Source: Undaria pinnatifida
Lineage: Eukaryota > Sar > Phaeophyceae > Laminariales > Alariaceae
NCBI GenBank assembly: GCA_012845835.1
Contig: JABAKD010000027.1
Span: 11,378,649-11,442,648 of the forward strand
Length of the DNA: 64,000 bases
Direction: 5' to 3'
This document shows positions 12,536 to 24,571 of this stretch, piece after piece. The position numbers and the translations under genes are program-made. Position 1 is the stretch's first letter. Each line of letters opens with the position of its first letter. The notes under the pieces were generated by a model that ran no database searches, was not told where the DNA came from, and worked only from the letters and a program-made list of their open reading frames with translations.

Positions 12536-14892
12536 AAACATGCAACGAGCCGAGAATTTGGTGAGACCTGTGGGTGGGTACAAAATAGGCGCCGTCGCGC
12601 TGAAAGCACATACCTGGTACCTGGAATGGCTGATTGATAGGTGTTCGACAGAGTACGTGTTGTACGTTTAAGGTTGTTTATAGAGTCAACGTTGTTGCTG
12701 CTGCTGTTGTTGTTGCTCTTTCTGTAGATGTCCCCACATTGTCTGCCATGTTGATTGGTTCTTACCGTATGGTCAGAATGGTCAGAAGCCAGGACCAGAG
12801 ATAACGCGATCGAGGTGTGTGTATCGAATGTGCGCTCCTCACGATGTGATGAAAAAAGAAGACGGTGTATAGATGGGCGCAATTGAGCAGTTACCTTGAG
12901 ATTTGATAAGCGGATCAACGCACAAAGAACATACATAGTCTGTAGATGTACATATTCATATATACGAATATATAAGTTGAGTTACTCCTGTGCGTGGCGT
13001 TTCATTTCACTCGTGGCGCGTTCTTATGTGAGCAACCTACAACAACAACAGCGCTCTGTAGTCAGCATGTCAGCATGTCAGCATCTTCACCTGCATACAG
13101 AACAGGTGCCAGACGAAACAAGACCATGAGACAGACACAAGAAGGTTGGTACATACAGGCATACAACGTCGAAAATCTCTGCATCCGTTTTACTGCAGAA
13201 GTTAGTGTAGATCTTAACCCGCCCAAATAAGAAACCCACTCTACATCACAAAATTATGTTCTTTTTGAGGTTCCTTGTACTGCATGACACAAGGTACCGT
13301 GTTATTCTCATCAGCGTACTTGACATTAATATTAATAATAGTTCGCCGTTCATTTTGCGAGTCTTGTTCTTTTTCACGCAACGTACAATACATAATATGT
13401 GTTCGTCTCCCTGCCTCGCGTGTAAAAATTCTCGTCGCGTAACCTCGGAACCTGCACGAAGGCGCTGGATGTTTCGTGTGGTGGATATACCGTTGGGTAT
13501 AAACGTTCGCAGTCAACCACGCTCATCCTTTACTCTTCTGTCTGTTCGTCTTCCATCGACGCTGCACCCCGTGAATTTGCTTGACACCGCCATATAGTCG
13601 AGCAATACCGCCCAACATCTTCAGCAGCAAGTGGTGGTCCCCGGGTGGTGGATGAACAACGAAAATAAAAGAGCTCGCGATGAGCATCGCGTACTTTCTT
13701 CGAGCTCAGGGAGCTCCTCCTGTAAGTGATACGCAACTCAGGGCACACGTTCACCTCCTTTGCTTGTCCGCCTGGCATTCATCAGAACGTATATAGTCTA
13801 GTAGTACAACAGTACATCGAGCATGAAGAAGCGAAAGTCAGCCGCAGTATTGGGGGAAGACCTTGGAGAGTGACAATGTCGTCATCGACCTAGAATACGT
13901 ACAACTTCCTCCCTAGTGTTGTATATAGATGCTCCAGGGGTGCTATTCGCAAAATGTTTGGCACCAGGTACGTTTTGTTGCTGCCCGTTAGACCTGACAG
14001 CTGTTGTTGTTGTTGTTGTCGTCTTTGCGGCATTTCCGATAGTGGTTCTTTGGAATCTTGGGTGGGAAAACAAACGAGCCAATCCCTGTATTAACCAGGT
14101 ACGCTACTACTTCGTTTGCATGCATGCCCTATAATTACCAGGTATGTTTGTTTTAGCTTTCTGCGGCTATATGCACACAGACAGGTAGGTTCACGCGGCG
14201 TTGTATTGCCGCTCTCGCACTTATATAGACTATAGCAAAGAAAAAAATGATACCTGGTACCTGTACAGCACGCAGCATGTATGTGGGTTTTTAGTTAATC
14301 CCGTATATGCCTGCAAGTCACCTGATGACAGATACCCCCATGCGGTACATAAGATCTATGCAAAGGGTGGTGTGCCCTCTACGTACAACGTGTACCGGTA
14401 TATAATCTGCAGCTACTTGTATATAATAGCGGTGTACTGCTGTAGTAGTATGTAGTAGTTGTTGTTTTCACTCTCGTCGGCAATTGTGAGCTCGGTATCC
14501 ACGGCGTTTCGGTGTACTATAAATGCCAGGATCTATTTACAAATTACTGCCCCAATCGATTTACAGACCTTTAATCAAGCTGTCACGCTTTTCTCTCGCC
14601 ACTACATCACACACACGCCCCGGACGACGGGCACTCAGTCAGACAGCCCGTCTACCGCTCTTCAGGTAATAATGGCTGATTCTATTTGTGTGTTGTCTTG
14701 TGTCCAGGAGTACTACGGTAGGAAGTGAAAAAAACTGTTAGTAGAGTACAGACCAAAAAATACCAGTACATTATAATACCAGAGGTACTACGCACTCTAC
14801 TAGGCTGTATAGACTAGACTAATTATTTGTATGTAGTTATCACTTGGTGTGTTGTCCTCTGGTTGCTAATCTATGTTTTACATTCAGTCAAC
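12536..14892. other. No gene recognised; palindromic motifs common
   Basis: Short frames only. The palindromic words TACCTGGTA/TACCAGGTA (near 12608, 14140 and 14250) and TATAGTCTA/TATAGACTA (near 13790, 14225 and 14810) recur more often than expected by eye. A (TTG)n run of about 18 bases lies near 14004. Confidence 0.45.
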
Positions 14893-15118
14893 TGCTGAGA
14901 GCACCTAACAGCGTGGGCACGCACAATTCGACGCGAGTCGACAACCGAAGAAAATGCTGAGTCATTCTCGCAATAAAAAATGGAGGCGTGGGGAGGGGGG
15001 AGGAGGGCCCGCAATGCGACCCCGGAACTGAGTTACTACTGGGGAGGGTATCGTTAACGCAACGGTAGTGCAACGAGAATAATAATGGGATGGCAAAAAA
15101 CAAAAAAAAACAAAAAAC
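14893..15118 (+). mobile_element. SINE-B copy 1
   Basis: Matches the reverse complement of 19735-19960 (CTGCTGAGAGC at the left, ACGCGAGTCGAC, GACCCCGGAnCTGAGT). It ends at an A-rich tail of about 25 bases (15093-15118). It has no head carrying Pol III boxes. Confidence 0.6.
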
Positions 15119-17974
15119 AAGTCATGATCACATGATAGTCAGATCATCAACTGGGGCTTGGTTTCTAGTATTATCCGAGCTGTATTTTATATGGCCCAGA
15201 GTATGGTATACTGAACGCCATATAAATAATCACGCGCGGTTTAGAATAAACTTTACAAATAAATCAATTGCAATAATAACAAAGAAAGGAAAGTGTTTGC
15301 TTCACTAGTAGTGCGTACGAAAATATATGATATATATATGGGTTTCATATATATTTTAATTTTTATAATATATATGGGTTTCAGTGTCCCAAAAAAAATA
15401 GTGGAGGCGCGCGTGTTAGTTGCGCTCATAATAATAAAGGTGACACTTTTTGGCCGAGTTGTTAATATCTGGATGACGACGCTCCTTAGCCGAAAAAATA
15501 TTCGGAAATTCATTCTTATTACAATTGAGCAAAATGATTGTTTTGTATACATACTCTCCAAGTGCATACTATATACTACCTGGCATACTATATACTACCT
15601 GGTCCAAGGGTGGGTAGGTTCGTTCATCGGATTGCATTTACCTAAAAACTTTCAGTTTAGTGAAGATGTGAAGGTAGGTGTGAAGATGTGTCGATGATGT
15701 GAATATAATGATGTAACGCTCCTCAAGTGGGGAGCGAGGAGCTCCAGAAAAAGAATGGTACGCCTCTACAATAACCCTAATATACACACCTTATGCAAAA
15801 TGCATGGACATACATGTACATTATACATGTATAGTCTATGTATATATGTAAAACATTACCTTTGTTTTCTTTTTGGCTCGCTGCTCTCCGGCGGCCGAGT
15901 GTTTCTTCTCGCACTTTCGGCCGCGGGGCAAGCTAGGCTGCCATGGGTGCATTATGAAGAATGTCTAGACCTCGGCCGGGCTCCGTGGCGGCGCCGAGCG
16001 TATTAAACGCCCCTTAGCTGGCTCTATTTGGCAAGAGATTGCGTTCCACCTCCCTGAGACGAGCAGGTCACTTGGAACACCCTAAATTGTTTTTCAAATT
16101 TTGATATTTTGATGAACTTTTTTTACAAATTTTTGCTCTTCGTTCGTTGTTTTGTTCGTATCGAAATGGCCCGCTACTTAACTAACATCCTCAGCAGCAG
16201 CACAGCAGCAGTAGCACTAACCGCCCATACCAAATTAACCTTAGCAGCAGCACAACAGCAGCAACATACAGCAGCAACATACAGCAGTAGTAGCAGAAGT
16301 ACACGTGTGGATCGGATTAGTGTGGGGTTCGGGGGCGCGCCGCCTTGGGCCGTTTCGGCCCCGGATCTCGACGTGGGTGCGTGGGCACGGGTTCAGACAG
16401 CGGTAAATCAACCTGCGCTCTCTCGCCCGCTCGCCGCTCTTCCAAGCAAGAGCGGAAGTGTCTATGGGCGTGGTTGACCAGGTATGTTTGCTTTTCTCTT
16501 GCGGGGTAACAAGACGCGTCCAAATGTAAGAACCGTTTGTACCTGAACGAAAAAAGGTAACCCGGTAAAATATTTCCGGACATAGCGGATGCCAGCAGGA
16601 GGTGCAGGCTGGGCGGTAGAGGCCGGGAGCAGCCGAGTGTTGGAACGAGCGCCACAAGGCTCGGCTTGCATCTCTCCGCGCGGGAGAGGGGGCTCACAGG
16701 GAAGTAGAGCGGCAAAAGCTTAGAAGATGGCACCGAGCGGGGTGAGGGTGGCGGGCATCGCGAGTGCAGCTTGCACGCGGGTCTTGACCAGGGCAAGTAT
16801 TTCGTTTGGGCAGAATGGAATCATTGGTAAGGTTCAAGGATGTATGACTCCTTAATAGCGATAGCTAAACTCAGGTACATACACGGTGATGCTGTGGCCA
16901 TAATCGGGTGCAGTCCTATCTCTGCGTTCGCCACTCTGATTGGCTGGGTGGATCGGTTGTAGGTCTGTTGCCATTATCGTGCACACATGCATTTCGGACC
17001 ACATTCATCAAGTAGTGGCGGGTTCATGTGGGAACACGGTCGATCTAGCTCTACTTTCTACGAGGATAAACGAGGAGTACATCAAGGTTTCGGTTCCCCA
17101 CAAACACAGTACCAAAGCCTTGAACACTACCTGCAACTCATGGATAATCCTACCACTTACGCCACACATACCGATGTTGTTGCCGCCAACCAATCAATTA
17201 TTGTACAACATCCAAGATCGACTGGCATTGGCTGATCAACCCTATCCATTCCCAAGTACAAACACATGTGACGTAATATAAAATAGCAAGGAGCACTATT
17301 CCACGTACGGTACACGGCATCATCCCCTAACCACCAGTAATTCGTTTGCGTGTAAATCAGTACAACGTTCACCCACCGCTATCACACTCTTCCCGCTGAG
17401 GTACTACTCTTTCTTTGGGGCAATGCACTAGCTCATCATGCCACACGTTTCCTCACAGAAGAGCAGTGGGGTTTATCTATGTGAGTACGCGTAACACTAT
17501 TGTAGGTGGGAACATATTTATACGTGATACGGGTGTCTCCCTCTTCGCCTTGCTACGCCCACTGGATTTCAAGTTACCCGCATCGTGAAGGGGAACCTTG
17601 TATGTATGTATGTATACTATGTCGCCAAATAAATGATGTAAAGCTCCTCGTCATGTGATGTCTCCCAGGAAAAGATGAGTGCACCGCCAGCGTATCACCG
17701 CCGCCGAAGCGCGCGGTGCCTAAAAACACCGCACTAAAAGTTGACGTATTACTTCGAAATATATATGGGTTTATGTATGCGGTATCAAACGCCATACACT
17801 TAAAAAACAACTTACCACGAAGATGAGAAACAATTCAACACAACAACATTCAGCCCTAAAATGCCATCATTCAAAGAAACGCATTTCCTTTGTTGTTTCT
17901 AAAACGTTGCGGTGGTGGTAGCTGTTAGCGAAAAAACAAAAAATGTACCTGGTATATTATTGCAAAAACAACAA
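15119..17974. other. No gene recognised; simple repeats
   Basis: AT-rich frames near 15293-15697 are hydrophobic only because the DNA is AT-rich. A 19-base unit is duplicated at about 15566-15603. Interrupted CAG runs at 16190-16290 give Ala/Ser/Gln homopolymer frames, and a (GTAT)n run lies near 17600. No splice-bounded exon was recognised. Confidence 0.45.
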
Positions 17975-18235
17975 TATTCATACACTTCCCCCAGGTGTGA
18001 GATCGAAGATGCCGTAGAAACTCATATACTTGCAAGCTGGGTGTGATACTTCGATCACGCGTAGTATTGCTAGGTGTGTGTCCTTGGTCGGCGACTATGT
18101 ATATGGCCTATTATGTCCTTAATGAGGACACCCACAGTCATATGCGCGATTGGAGTATAACACACAGCTTGCAAAGTTGGGTTTCGATTAAATCTTTGAT
18201 CTAACTTGATCTCACAGCTATATTTTTTTTCCCCC
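17975..18235. repeat. Two TIR-A ends in head-to-head palindrome
   Basis: A left-type end (about 17995-18105, GTGTGAGATCGAAGATGCCG onward) is followed directly by a right-type end (about 18110-18225, TTAATGAGGACAC onward). Together they form an imperfect palindrome with arms of roughly 110 bases. It may be a minimal non-autonomous derivative of TIR-A. Confidence 0.65.
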
Positions 18236-18264
18236 CAATGCTACGATAGGGAGGTTATGTTTAC

Positions 18265-19105
18265 ATTATATTAAAAACATCAAAATACACTCCAGCTGTG
18301 GGATCAAATATTTTGTCGAAACTCATATTTGCAAGCTGCGTGTGATACTCCGATCGCGCTATATATACTATTTTTTTCCTCGCTCTCTCTTTCTCGAACG
18401 CCCCACCAAAAAATATCAAAATCCGCCAGAGTAATAAACATTTCCACCCCCTGGATATCGCCTGATTATCGTTGTAGAGCCGTCCATGCCGCTGCTGCAA
18501 TTGCCACCGCCCCCCGCCCCCAACGCCCCTTCCTTCCCCACCACCCGCACCATCGCCTAGACCTAGCACCACGCGTATAGCAAACCCCTACGTCTATGCG
18601 ACCTAAAGTCCCCCACCCCCGCGCCCCCCGCCCCCCCCGCCACATTCCCCCCCCCTCTCCCACAACAAGGATTTATAGTTTCTACGCACATATCGAGCTG
18701 CTCCACGGGTGTCCGTCCCCTCCCCCCCCTCCTGCCCTCCCGCCCCCCTTTTGATCAAAATCAGGCCCCCACGTCCTTCAAAACTCCGTCCTCCCCTCAC
18801 CGGTTATTCGACTCACAGTATTCACTTGATAAACTGATGCATTCCGTTCCACAGCTATCAGATTTTGTCTCCCTCGGAAACGGGTTTTTTATAGTTTCCG
18901 CGCACAGACTTACTAACATCACCCTGCTGACCCAGATAGCTACACTGTAGTTGCAAGGGGAGTTGCCGGCCTATATCCTTAATGAGGACACACAACCCGT
19001 AATACGCGAGATCGGAGTATCACACACAGCTTGCAAAGATAGATGAGTTTTGACAAAATATTCGATCTCACAGCAGCTGGAGTGTATTTTCATTTTTATA
19101 ATATA
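18265..19105. mobile_element. TIR-A element, full-length copy
   Basis: The inverted termini of about 100 bases run from TACATTATATTAAAAAC / TACACTCCAGCTGTGGGATC at the left to their complement ending GGAGTGTATTTTCATTTTTA at the right. The interior is extremely C-rich on the plus strand (18490-18760) and has no transposase frame. The shared internal words CCGTCCATGCCGCTGCTGCA and TCGCCTAGACCTAGCACCA recur at 39140-39400, so this is a defined non-autonomous DNA transposon family. Confidence 0.8.
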
Positions 19106-19124
19106 AGGAGTACCATGTTTTTTT

Positions 19125-19365
19125 GGCCTTTTTCTGCAGTGGCCCGGAGTCACTCGCGCAAGTGAACCCATGTTTTTTTTGCGGTCTTGTATAGCTTGAA
19201 TGCTATTTATTTTTATTTCGCGACATGAGTCCGCAATGCAATAATAGCTTGCTGCGCCAAGCGTATCGTTTAATAAAGTCGTTTCGTCAGTGAGGTGCAG
19301 AGTCGCTCGTGCGACTGGCTTAGACCCCTTACCTATGGAAAATTGGGGGTGCCGTAGCCTAGCTT
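19125..19365 (+). mobile_element. MITE-C copy (old)
   Basis: Degenerate copy of the 270-base family best seen at 31501-31772. It retains the internal GTCACTCGCGCAAGTGA palindrome, the CGACATGAGTCCGCAATGCA region and the second TCGCTCGTGCGACTGGCT box. The termini are eroded. Confidence 0.6.
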
Positions 19366-19734
19366 GGTTTTTGATTACTTCGTATATCAATATGTTCTAC
19401 CATCGGACCTAGGCTGTTCGTTTCTTGCAACCGCGTTGGGGTTTCGTTGGCCATCATCATAGTATCCGATATCATGCAAGCAAGAACTTTCGTGTGATCC
19501 ATGATGAGTGAGTGTTGATGAGTGGGTGCTTTTATTTACGTCGTCGGCCGCATAGTAAGTTTTATATACATCTAAGGATAGATGTTCGTCCTTGCAAGCT
19601 GCAAGCTGCGTGATACTTCGGTCGCGCGTTTTTACCCTTGAAAAGTTTGAAGATAAATGAGTCCCCTGGATTTTGTCAAAGAAAGGGTGATTGATATCGG
19701 TCCATAATAATTATGTTCACTGATGACACAAAAA

Positions 19735-19960
19735 AAAATGCTTTTCTTACTCTCCTTTCCATTAATTATCCTCGCATTACACTCTCGCCCTCCCTCACAG
19801 CAGTAGTGACTCAGATCCGGGGTCATATGGCGGACCCTCCTCCCCCCGCCCCACTACAGTACGTGCCTTCATTTTTATCGCGAGAAGAATTCAGTATTTT
19901 CTTCCTTCCTTCGTCGACTCGCGTCTACCTACCACCCACGCTGCTAGGAGCTCTCAGCAG
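19735..19960 (-). mobile_element. SINE-B copy 2
   Basis: Reverse-complement match to 14893-15118 over about 220 bases. It ends, in minus-strand terms, at a T/A-rich tail near 19727-19740. Upstream on the minus strand lies the tRNA-like unit at 20012-20096, separated by T-rich sequence, and that unit may be its promoter head. Confidence 0.55.
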
Positions 19961-20011
19961 TTTGTTGGTCGTTTTTTTATTCATTTTTGCAAATGAAGTC
20001 AAAATCTTACC

Positions 20012-20096
20012 ACGGTGAGATTCGAACTCAACAAGGATCAACTCTTCTAACTACTGGTATTTGTAGGGTGACCACTACATCACCGTGGCGGCAACA
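20012..20096 (-). ncRNA. tRNA-like sequence with Pol III boxes and terminator
   Basis: On the minus strand, CCACGGTG near the start pairs with CACCGTGG near the end. A box-A-like GATGTAGTGGTCA lies within a perfect 5-base stem (TGTAG/CTACA). A B box (GAGTTCGAATCTC) follows, and TTTT occurs a few bases after the 3' stem. It does not fold as a standard cloverleaf: the anticodon stem is absent and the T-arm is offset. A SINE head or tRNA relic is more likely than a functional tRNA. Confidence 0.4.
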
Positions 20097-20559
20097 TGGA
20101 GAGGTGCAATACGAAGCTAAAACTATAAAATACGCATCCGGTATTTCTGGTACTTCCTTCAGTGAAACTACCACGCATCTCGCAACCCGCGTTGAGGGTG
20201 TGTAGCTTTTCGGCGAGTACGGCACCAATCAGTAGTAATTATTGTGTTCCAAATACATGCAACAACAAGATATCACCAACGACACTCACTCATGAGTGGT
20301 GTACAGAGCACACAAAAAAAATAAAAAAAAAGGACGCCACACAGTCAGTACGAAGCGCTACTTAAATTGTAGCAAAACGCAATACAAGAAAAAATGTTGC
20401 ATGCGAGCTGTCTTGTGCACGGTCTGTCGGAAACAGCCAAGCCAAACCTCACTTACTTTGTGCATGGGTGGGGTATTACCTTCCCTCTGTGCCGCTGCGT
20501 TTTGTGCGTGCCGCATTGTCCGATCTATCATCGAGCTTATGTCAGGGGATGTGCGCATA

Positions 20560-21265
20560 TATGGGGACATTTTGCCTATCCTCGCACCTTTCCGCCCCAC
20601 CACCACCACCACCACACCCACACCCCTCCTCGACCACCCCACCAAAAAAGCACCTCCCCCCGCAAACACAAACACCCTCTCCCTCTCCCCCCGCCCCACC
20701 TAAAATCAAAATCCGCCAAAATAAAAGCCACTACCGGGCAGGTGATATCACCGATACATTCAAAGTTATAGTCATACACGCAGTAATTACAATTTTTTTC
20801 TAAATACTGACTTCAAGTAAGTTCATATTATTACCTCCCTCCCGACCCGTCCTTCCCCACCACCCCCACCATCACCTACCTAGTATAATGCGTACAGTAA
20901 GCTCCTATACATGTATGCGACCTAATGTTTGAAATCCCCGGTCCGGCCCTCGCCCCCGCCCCCCTTCAACCCCCCGCCCCCCCTCCTCCCAAAAAAACCC
21001 GCCCTTCCCCACCGGTTAGATTTTGTCCCCCTCAAAAACGGGTTTTGTAGTTTCCGTGCACCGATTGATTATCATCACCCTGTTGACCCTGGTACAAGCT
21101 AGTTCTAAGATAAGGGGTGTCACAGATCTATATCCTTAATGAGGAAACACACAGTTTATACGCGCGATCGGAGTATCACACACAGCTCGCAAATACGAGT
21201 TCGACTAAGTCTTCCATCTCATGGCTGGATGGGGAGGGTATTTCATTTTGTTATATTACGGGGAT
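20560..21265. mobile_element. TIR-A element, left-truncated
   Basis: Carries the C-rich interior (20590-20700, and again 20940-21010) and an intact right end (TTAATGAGGAAACACACAG through CGGAGTATCACACACAGCTC to about 21255). The left inverted end is missing. His/Pro-rich frames here are repeat products. Confidence 0.65.
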
Positions 21266-22189
21266 TGATGGTTATTTGTCGTGCGGCCCCCGTGTGGTTC
21301 CAGGATTAAAAGACGACATGATCCCAGATGTGTTCTGGGATGACTAGTATGTGGACCAACATTTGTGACGAACATTGGGGGGTTCTCGGGGGAAGGGTTA
21401 CACGCTGGATCGTTGTCGACGCCTTCATGGTAACAATATTGCCCGAAGTTTATTCGCCGACATTGAAACTCGATCGGCATATTAAGGTAGGCACTGGCCC
21501 TCTACTAACAAGGCGATGTTACAATAACATGTTGCCCCCCCCCGCCTCGACGATAACATATATATGCATGCCCAAACAAGCAGTGTTTCTTGTGGATGAT
21601 TTAATAACTATTTTGATCAGGTTATGCCTGCTCGAATGTATACCGGTACAGGGTTCTTATTCCGCCGGCTAATATCTCTTTGAAGATTGTGAGCACCGTT
21701 TCCTATGCCAAATTTCTGGATGAAATGTTCGAAAAACTTGAGCCGTACTTCTTACTATTACTAGCGGAATGGCCATGGCTTTGCTCGTGGCGACAGATCT
21801 GTTTTGCCCATTCACAGGGATAATATGTATACGATAATGCTACTTACAGTGAATACGTCAGCAGCTGTGGTTTCGGCAAAACTAGGGTCGATACTCATCT
21901 TTGCACGCTGCGTGATACACCGGCCGCTTGGTTTTACAGATAGTCGTTTTATATTTTGAATTTATATGACTCCTACGTATGTGTTGCCAGAGGTTGAACA
22001 CAAAAATAATGTGTCGATAATGGTAACCACACACGTTCTTCTTCCGAAGGTAGCAAGTTGTTATGATTCGTCAGTGATCTTGAGGTGGGGCATCATTAAC
22101 TACGTCGTATATATAGTGTGTTCCAACGTACCACTCTGAACGCAAGTGTACGCACGGACCATTGGAGGACTAATGTAAAACCCAAGTGG
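21266..22189. other. No gene recognised; one TIR-A fragment
   Basis: A short TIR-A end remnant (CGATACTCATCTTTGCACGC) lies near 21890. A 114-codon frame at 21328-21672 has no recognisable features. Confidence 0.45.
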
Positions 22190-22800
22190 TCCTTACATTT
22201 CCGTATCCTCCACCGGTGTGTCGAGACATCCACATTGGCCCAAGACCAAAATCTCGCAGCGGGCTGGCTCCATGAGCTTCAGCAAATCAAGAATCAGTGA
22301 ATAGGGATTAGGTTTCCACAACTTGCGGGCCGGTAACAACCAATGGAACCATCGCTTTCAAACACGGATTATTGGATTTGCATATGTATGGAGGCAGTTC
22401 AGATCCGGGGATGAGACCTTATCCTCCGCGGGTGCGGACGGATCTTGACCTTGTTCCGAGCGGCAACTCCCGCCCCGCGCTGGCTCCATGAGCTCCAGGA
22501 AATCAGCAACCAGCAGATGGGGGTGAGATTTCCACACCGCGCGGTACGGTATCCACCGGGGGTGTCGTTGTTTTTGTCCCCGGTTGTTGGAGTTGTAGGC
22601 GTATGGAAGGCTTCTTGATACGAGCATGGTATCCTATCCGTTTTTGGCGCCGCTGACTCCAGAAACCACAGCCTATCGGCGATAACCCGATGGGGTTGAG
22701 GCTCTACGCCATGCGGGGCGGTATCGATCCGGGGAAACGCCGTTTTCGTCCCCGGTTAATGAGGTTGTAGAGATAGGAAGATATTTCTGAACCGGGGATG
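22190..22800. repeat. Degenerate tandem repeat, about three units
   Basis: The word GGCTCCATGAGCT recurs at 22265 and 22482, and a decayed version (GCTGACTCCAGAAA) lies near 22652. Each is followed by a related TTTCCACA / CCGGTTnnTGGAGTTGTAG segment. Unit spacings are about 217 and 170 bases. The minus strand is partly open across it, with peptides such as RGRKRRFPGSIPPR recurring in altered form, so an old protein repeat is possible. Confidence 0.5.
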
Positions 22801-22809
22801 GGACTCTTT

Positions 22810-23015
22810 CCTTCCTGCCTTCGGTGGAGCCTCGATGGATCTATGGCTGGAATGTCCCTGCTCAGCACTAACTTCCCAGAAAAAGCCAGCGGCGTCTGGC
22901 AGGTACTCGATAGGCCTAACAGCGGCTTCAATCGACTTTCCAAATTGTACTTCAGCAGCAAGGCCGACTCAATCGCTGCGACGGCTACCTCGGGGATGTC
23001 GGGAAGACTCCGCAC
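22810..23015 (-). CDS. Possible uncharacterised exon
   Basis: The minus-strand frame reads through an amphipathic segment (LPDIPEVAVAAIESALLLKY and on) that looks more protein-like than its neighbours. It adjoins the degenerate tandem repeat. No domain is recognised and no splice partners were found. Confidence 0.2.
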
Positions 23016-23137
23016 TCGACGGTCACGGCTCGGTGCAGCAGGAGCCGTGGTGTTCTGCTGGTTGTGTCACCTACCATCCCTCCCCGTACTGCAAGCAATA
23101 CGGATCTGAACCGGTCTGCGTGGCGTGGTTATGATGG

Positions 23138-23139
<2 letters not shown>

Positions 23140-23189
<50 letters not shown>
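23140..23189 (+). repeat. (CAGA)n microsatellite
   Basis: About twelve uninterrupted CAGA tetranucleotides. The repeated LSVC frame on the minus strand is a product of this tract. Confidence 0.97.
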
Positions 23190-24439
23190 AGAAATGCTTT
23201 CTGCATCATTATGTAATAGAGGGAAATGAAGAAAAATACGGTTACAAGGCCCATACTGCAGGAAACGCATCCGTCCATACTTTTTATCATATCTGGTGTA
23301 CCTATAAGTGAGAATTGATTTATCAGCAAGTTTGGTATACAGTCCTAGTTGCACGAGTACGCTGCTCGAATCATGCCCAAAGTAGATGTTGATATATTCC
23401 ATACTCTTTCCCAATGTATCCCCGTCTCCCACGTGGCATACGTCGTTGCCTGTCATTGCGGTAGTTTTATCGCATATTCCCAAAATTGATGTAGACGTCC
23501 ACGAGCCCCTAGCCTCGATATTTCAGTGCTTAGGGCTATATTGACTTCCTAGGTGACCAACAGCGTTTAATCAACAGCTGGTGACGCCCAAATACATATA
23601 CTGGATGTGCGCGTCCTCTTTCTATTCTCTAAAACTTTAACCACAGCACATCCAATGTTGTCGAGGAGGAACCCCTCCTCTGATGACGGGGGACGCGCGT
23701 GCTGCGACGGGAGGTAAGGTTTTTTCGGTTGAATTATTTGGGATCGATGGGGCTCTTCGAACTACTCAATGTCGATAGGCCTCCGACTACGTTTTCAGGA
23801 CTACTATTCGATTTTACGCCGAAGGCATGGAATTGTTCATCCGGTTTATTAGCGCTTAGTGCTTTCCGAAATCCGGCGTTGGGTCAAGTATGTTGAAGTG
23901 TAGAGCGCCTCAAGAGCGGAGCCTCCGACAAACTTGGTTCGTCGCTGCGGTAGCACGCGTCAGGGCCATTTAATTGGGTGCAGGTAGCGTGGTAACCACA
24001 TTCGAGTACTGCCCACTTGACGTTGGGCTGGGTCACCAACCGGAAACGGAATATTCCTAACCTTCAGGCCAGGCAGAGGTCTCATCCAAGCCTTAAAAAT
24101 GGCCCGGGTGTTGTTTAGTGGGCGCCGGTGACCTTTTCATTGTGGTCAGCAGAAGCACAGACGTACGCTGCGGCGAAAACAACTCCCAGATCGGCTTTGT
24201 CCCTTCGGCTACAGAGTCACCTGTGCGTGTGGTGGAGATCCGGTAGTGCATCTGGGCGCGAATAATACTATAATACCGTAGGCTTGGTCTCGGTTTGGAT
24301 ATACTTGTACACGGCATGTATGATAAGTATGCCGTCGTGCTCCGGTGTCGGAAGGCCCTCTATGTCGCCCTCTACACTCAAGCCAACGGCCAAGACAACA
24401 TGCTCTTAAATGGAGTTGCCTGAAGAGTGTGCTCTCACC
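23190..24439. other. No gene recognised
   Basis: Only short frames without motifs. It lies between the microsatellite and a MITE-C fragment. Confidence 0.45.
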
Positions 24440-24571
24440 AAAGCTGCGGTAGCGGGAGGAAACCCCATTTTCGGTGCCGGGTTTGAGTCACTCGCGCGAG
24501 TGACTCTATATCTGTGGACAATTATATATTAGGCGATTTGTTTGCCGCAGCATAGCTTGCCATTCTATTGC
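24440..24571 (+). mobile_element. MITE-C 5' half
   Basis: Matches the first half of the family: CTGCGGTAGCGGGAGGAAACCCC, then GAGTCACTCGCGCGAGTGAC, then GCCGCAGCATAGCTTGCCAT. The match stops mid-element, so the copy is truncated. Confidence 0.6.

Noticed and set aside
15293-15697. A 134-codon hydrophobic frame
   Set aside because: The DNA is AT-rich with internal short repeats. Hydrophobicity follows from composition, and there is no start or splice support.
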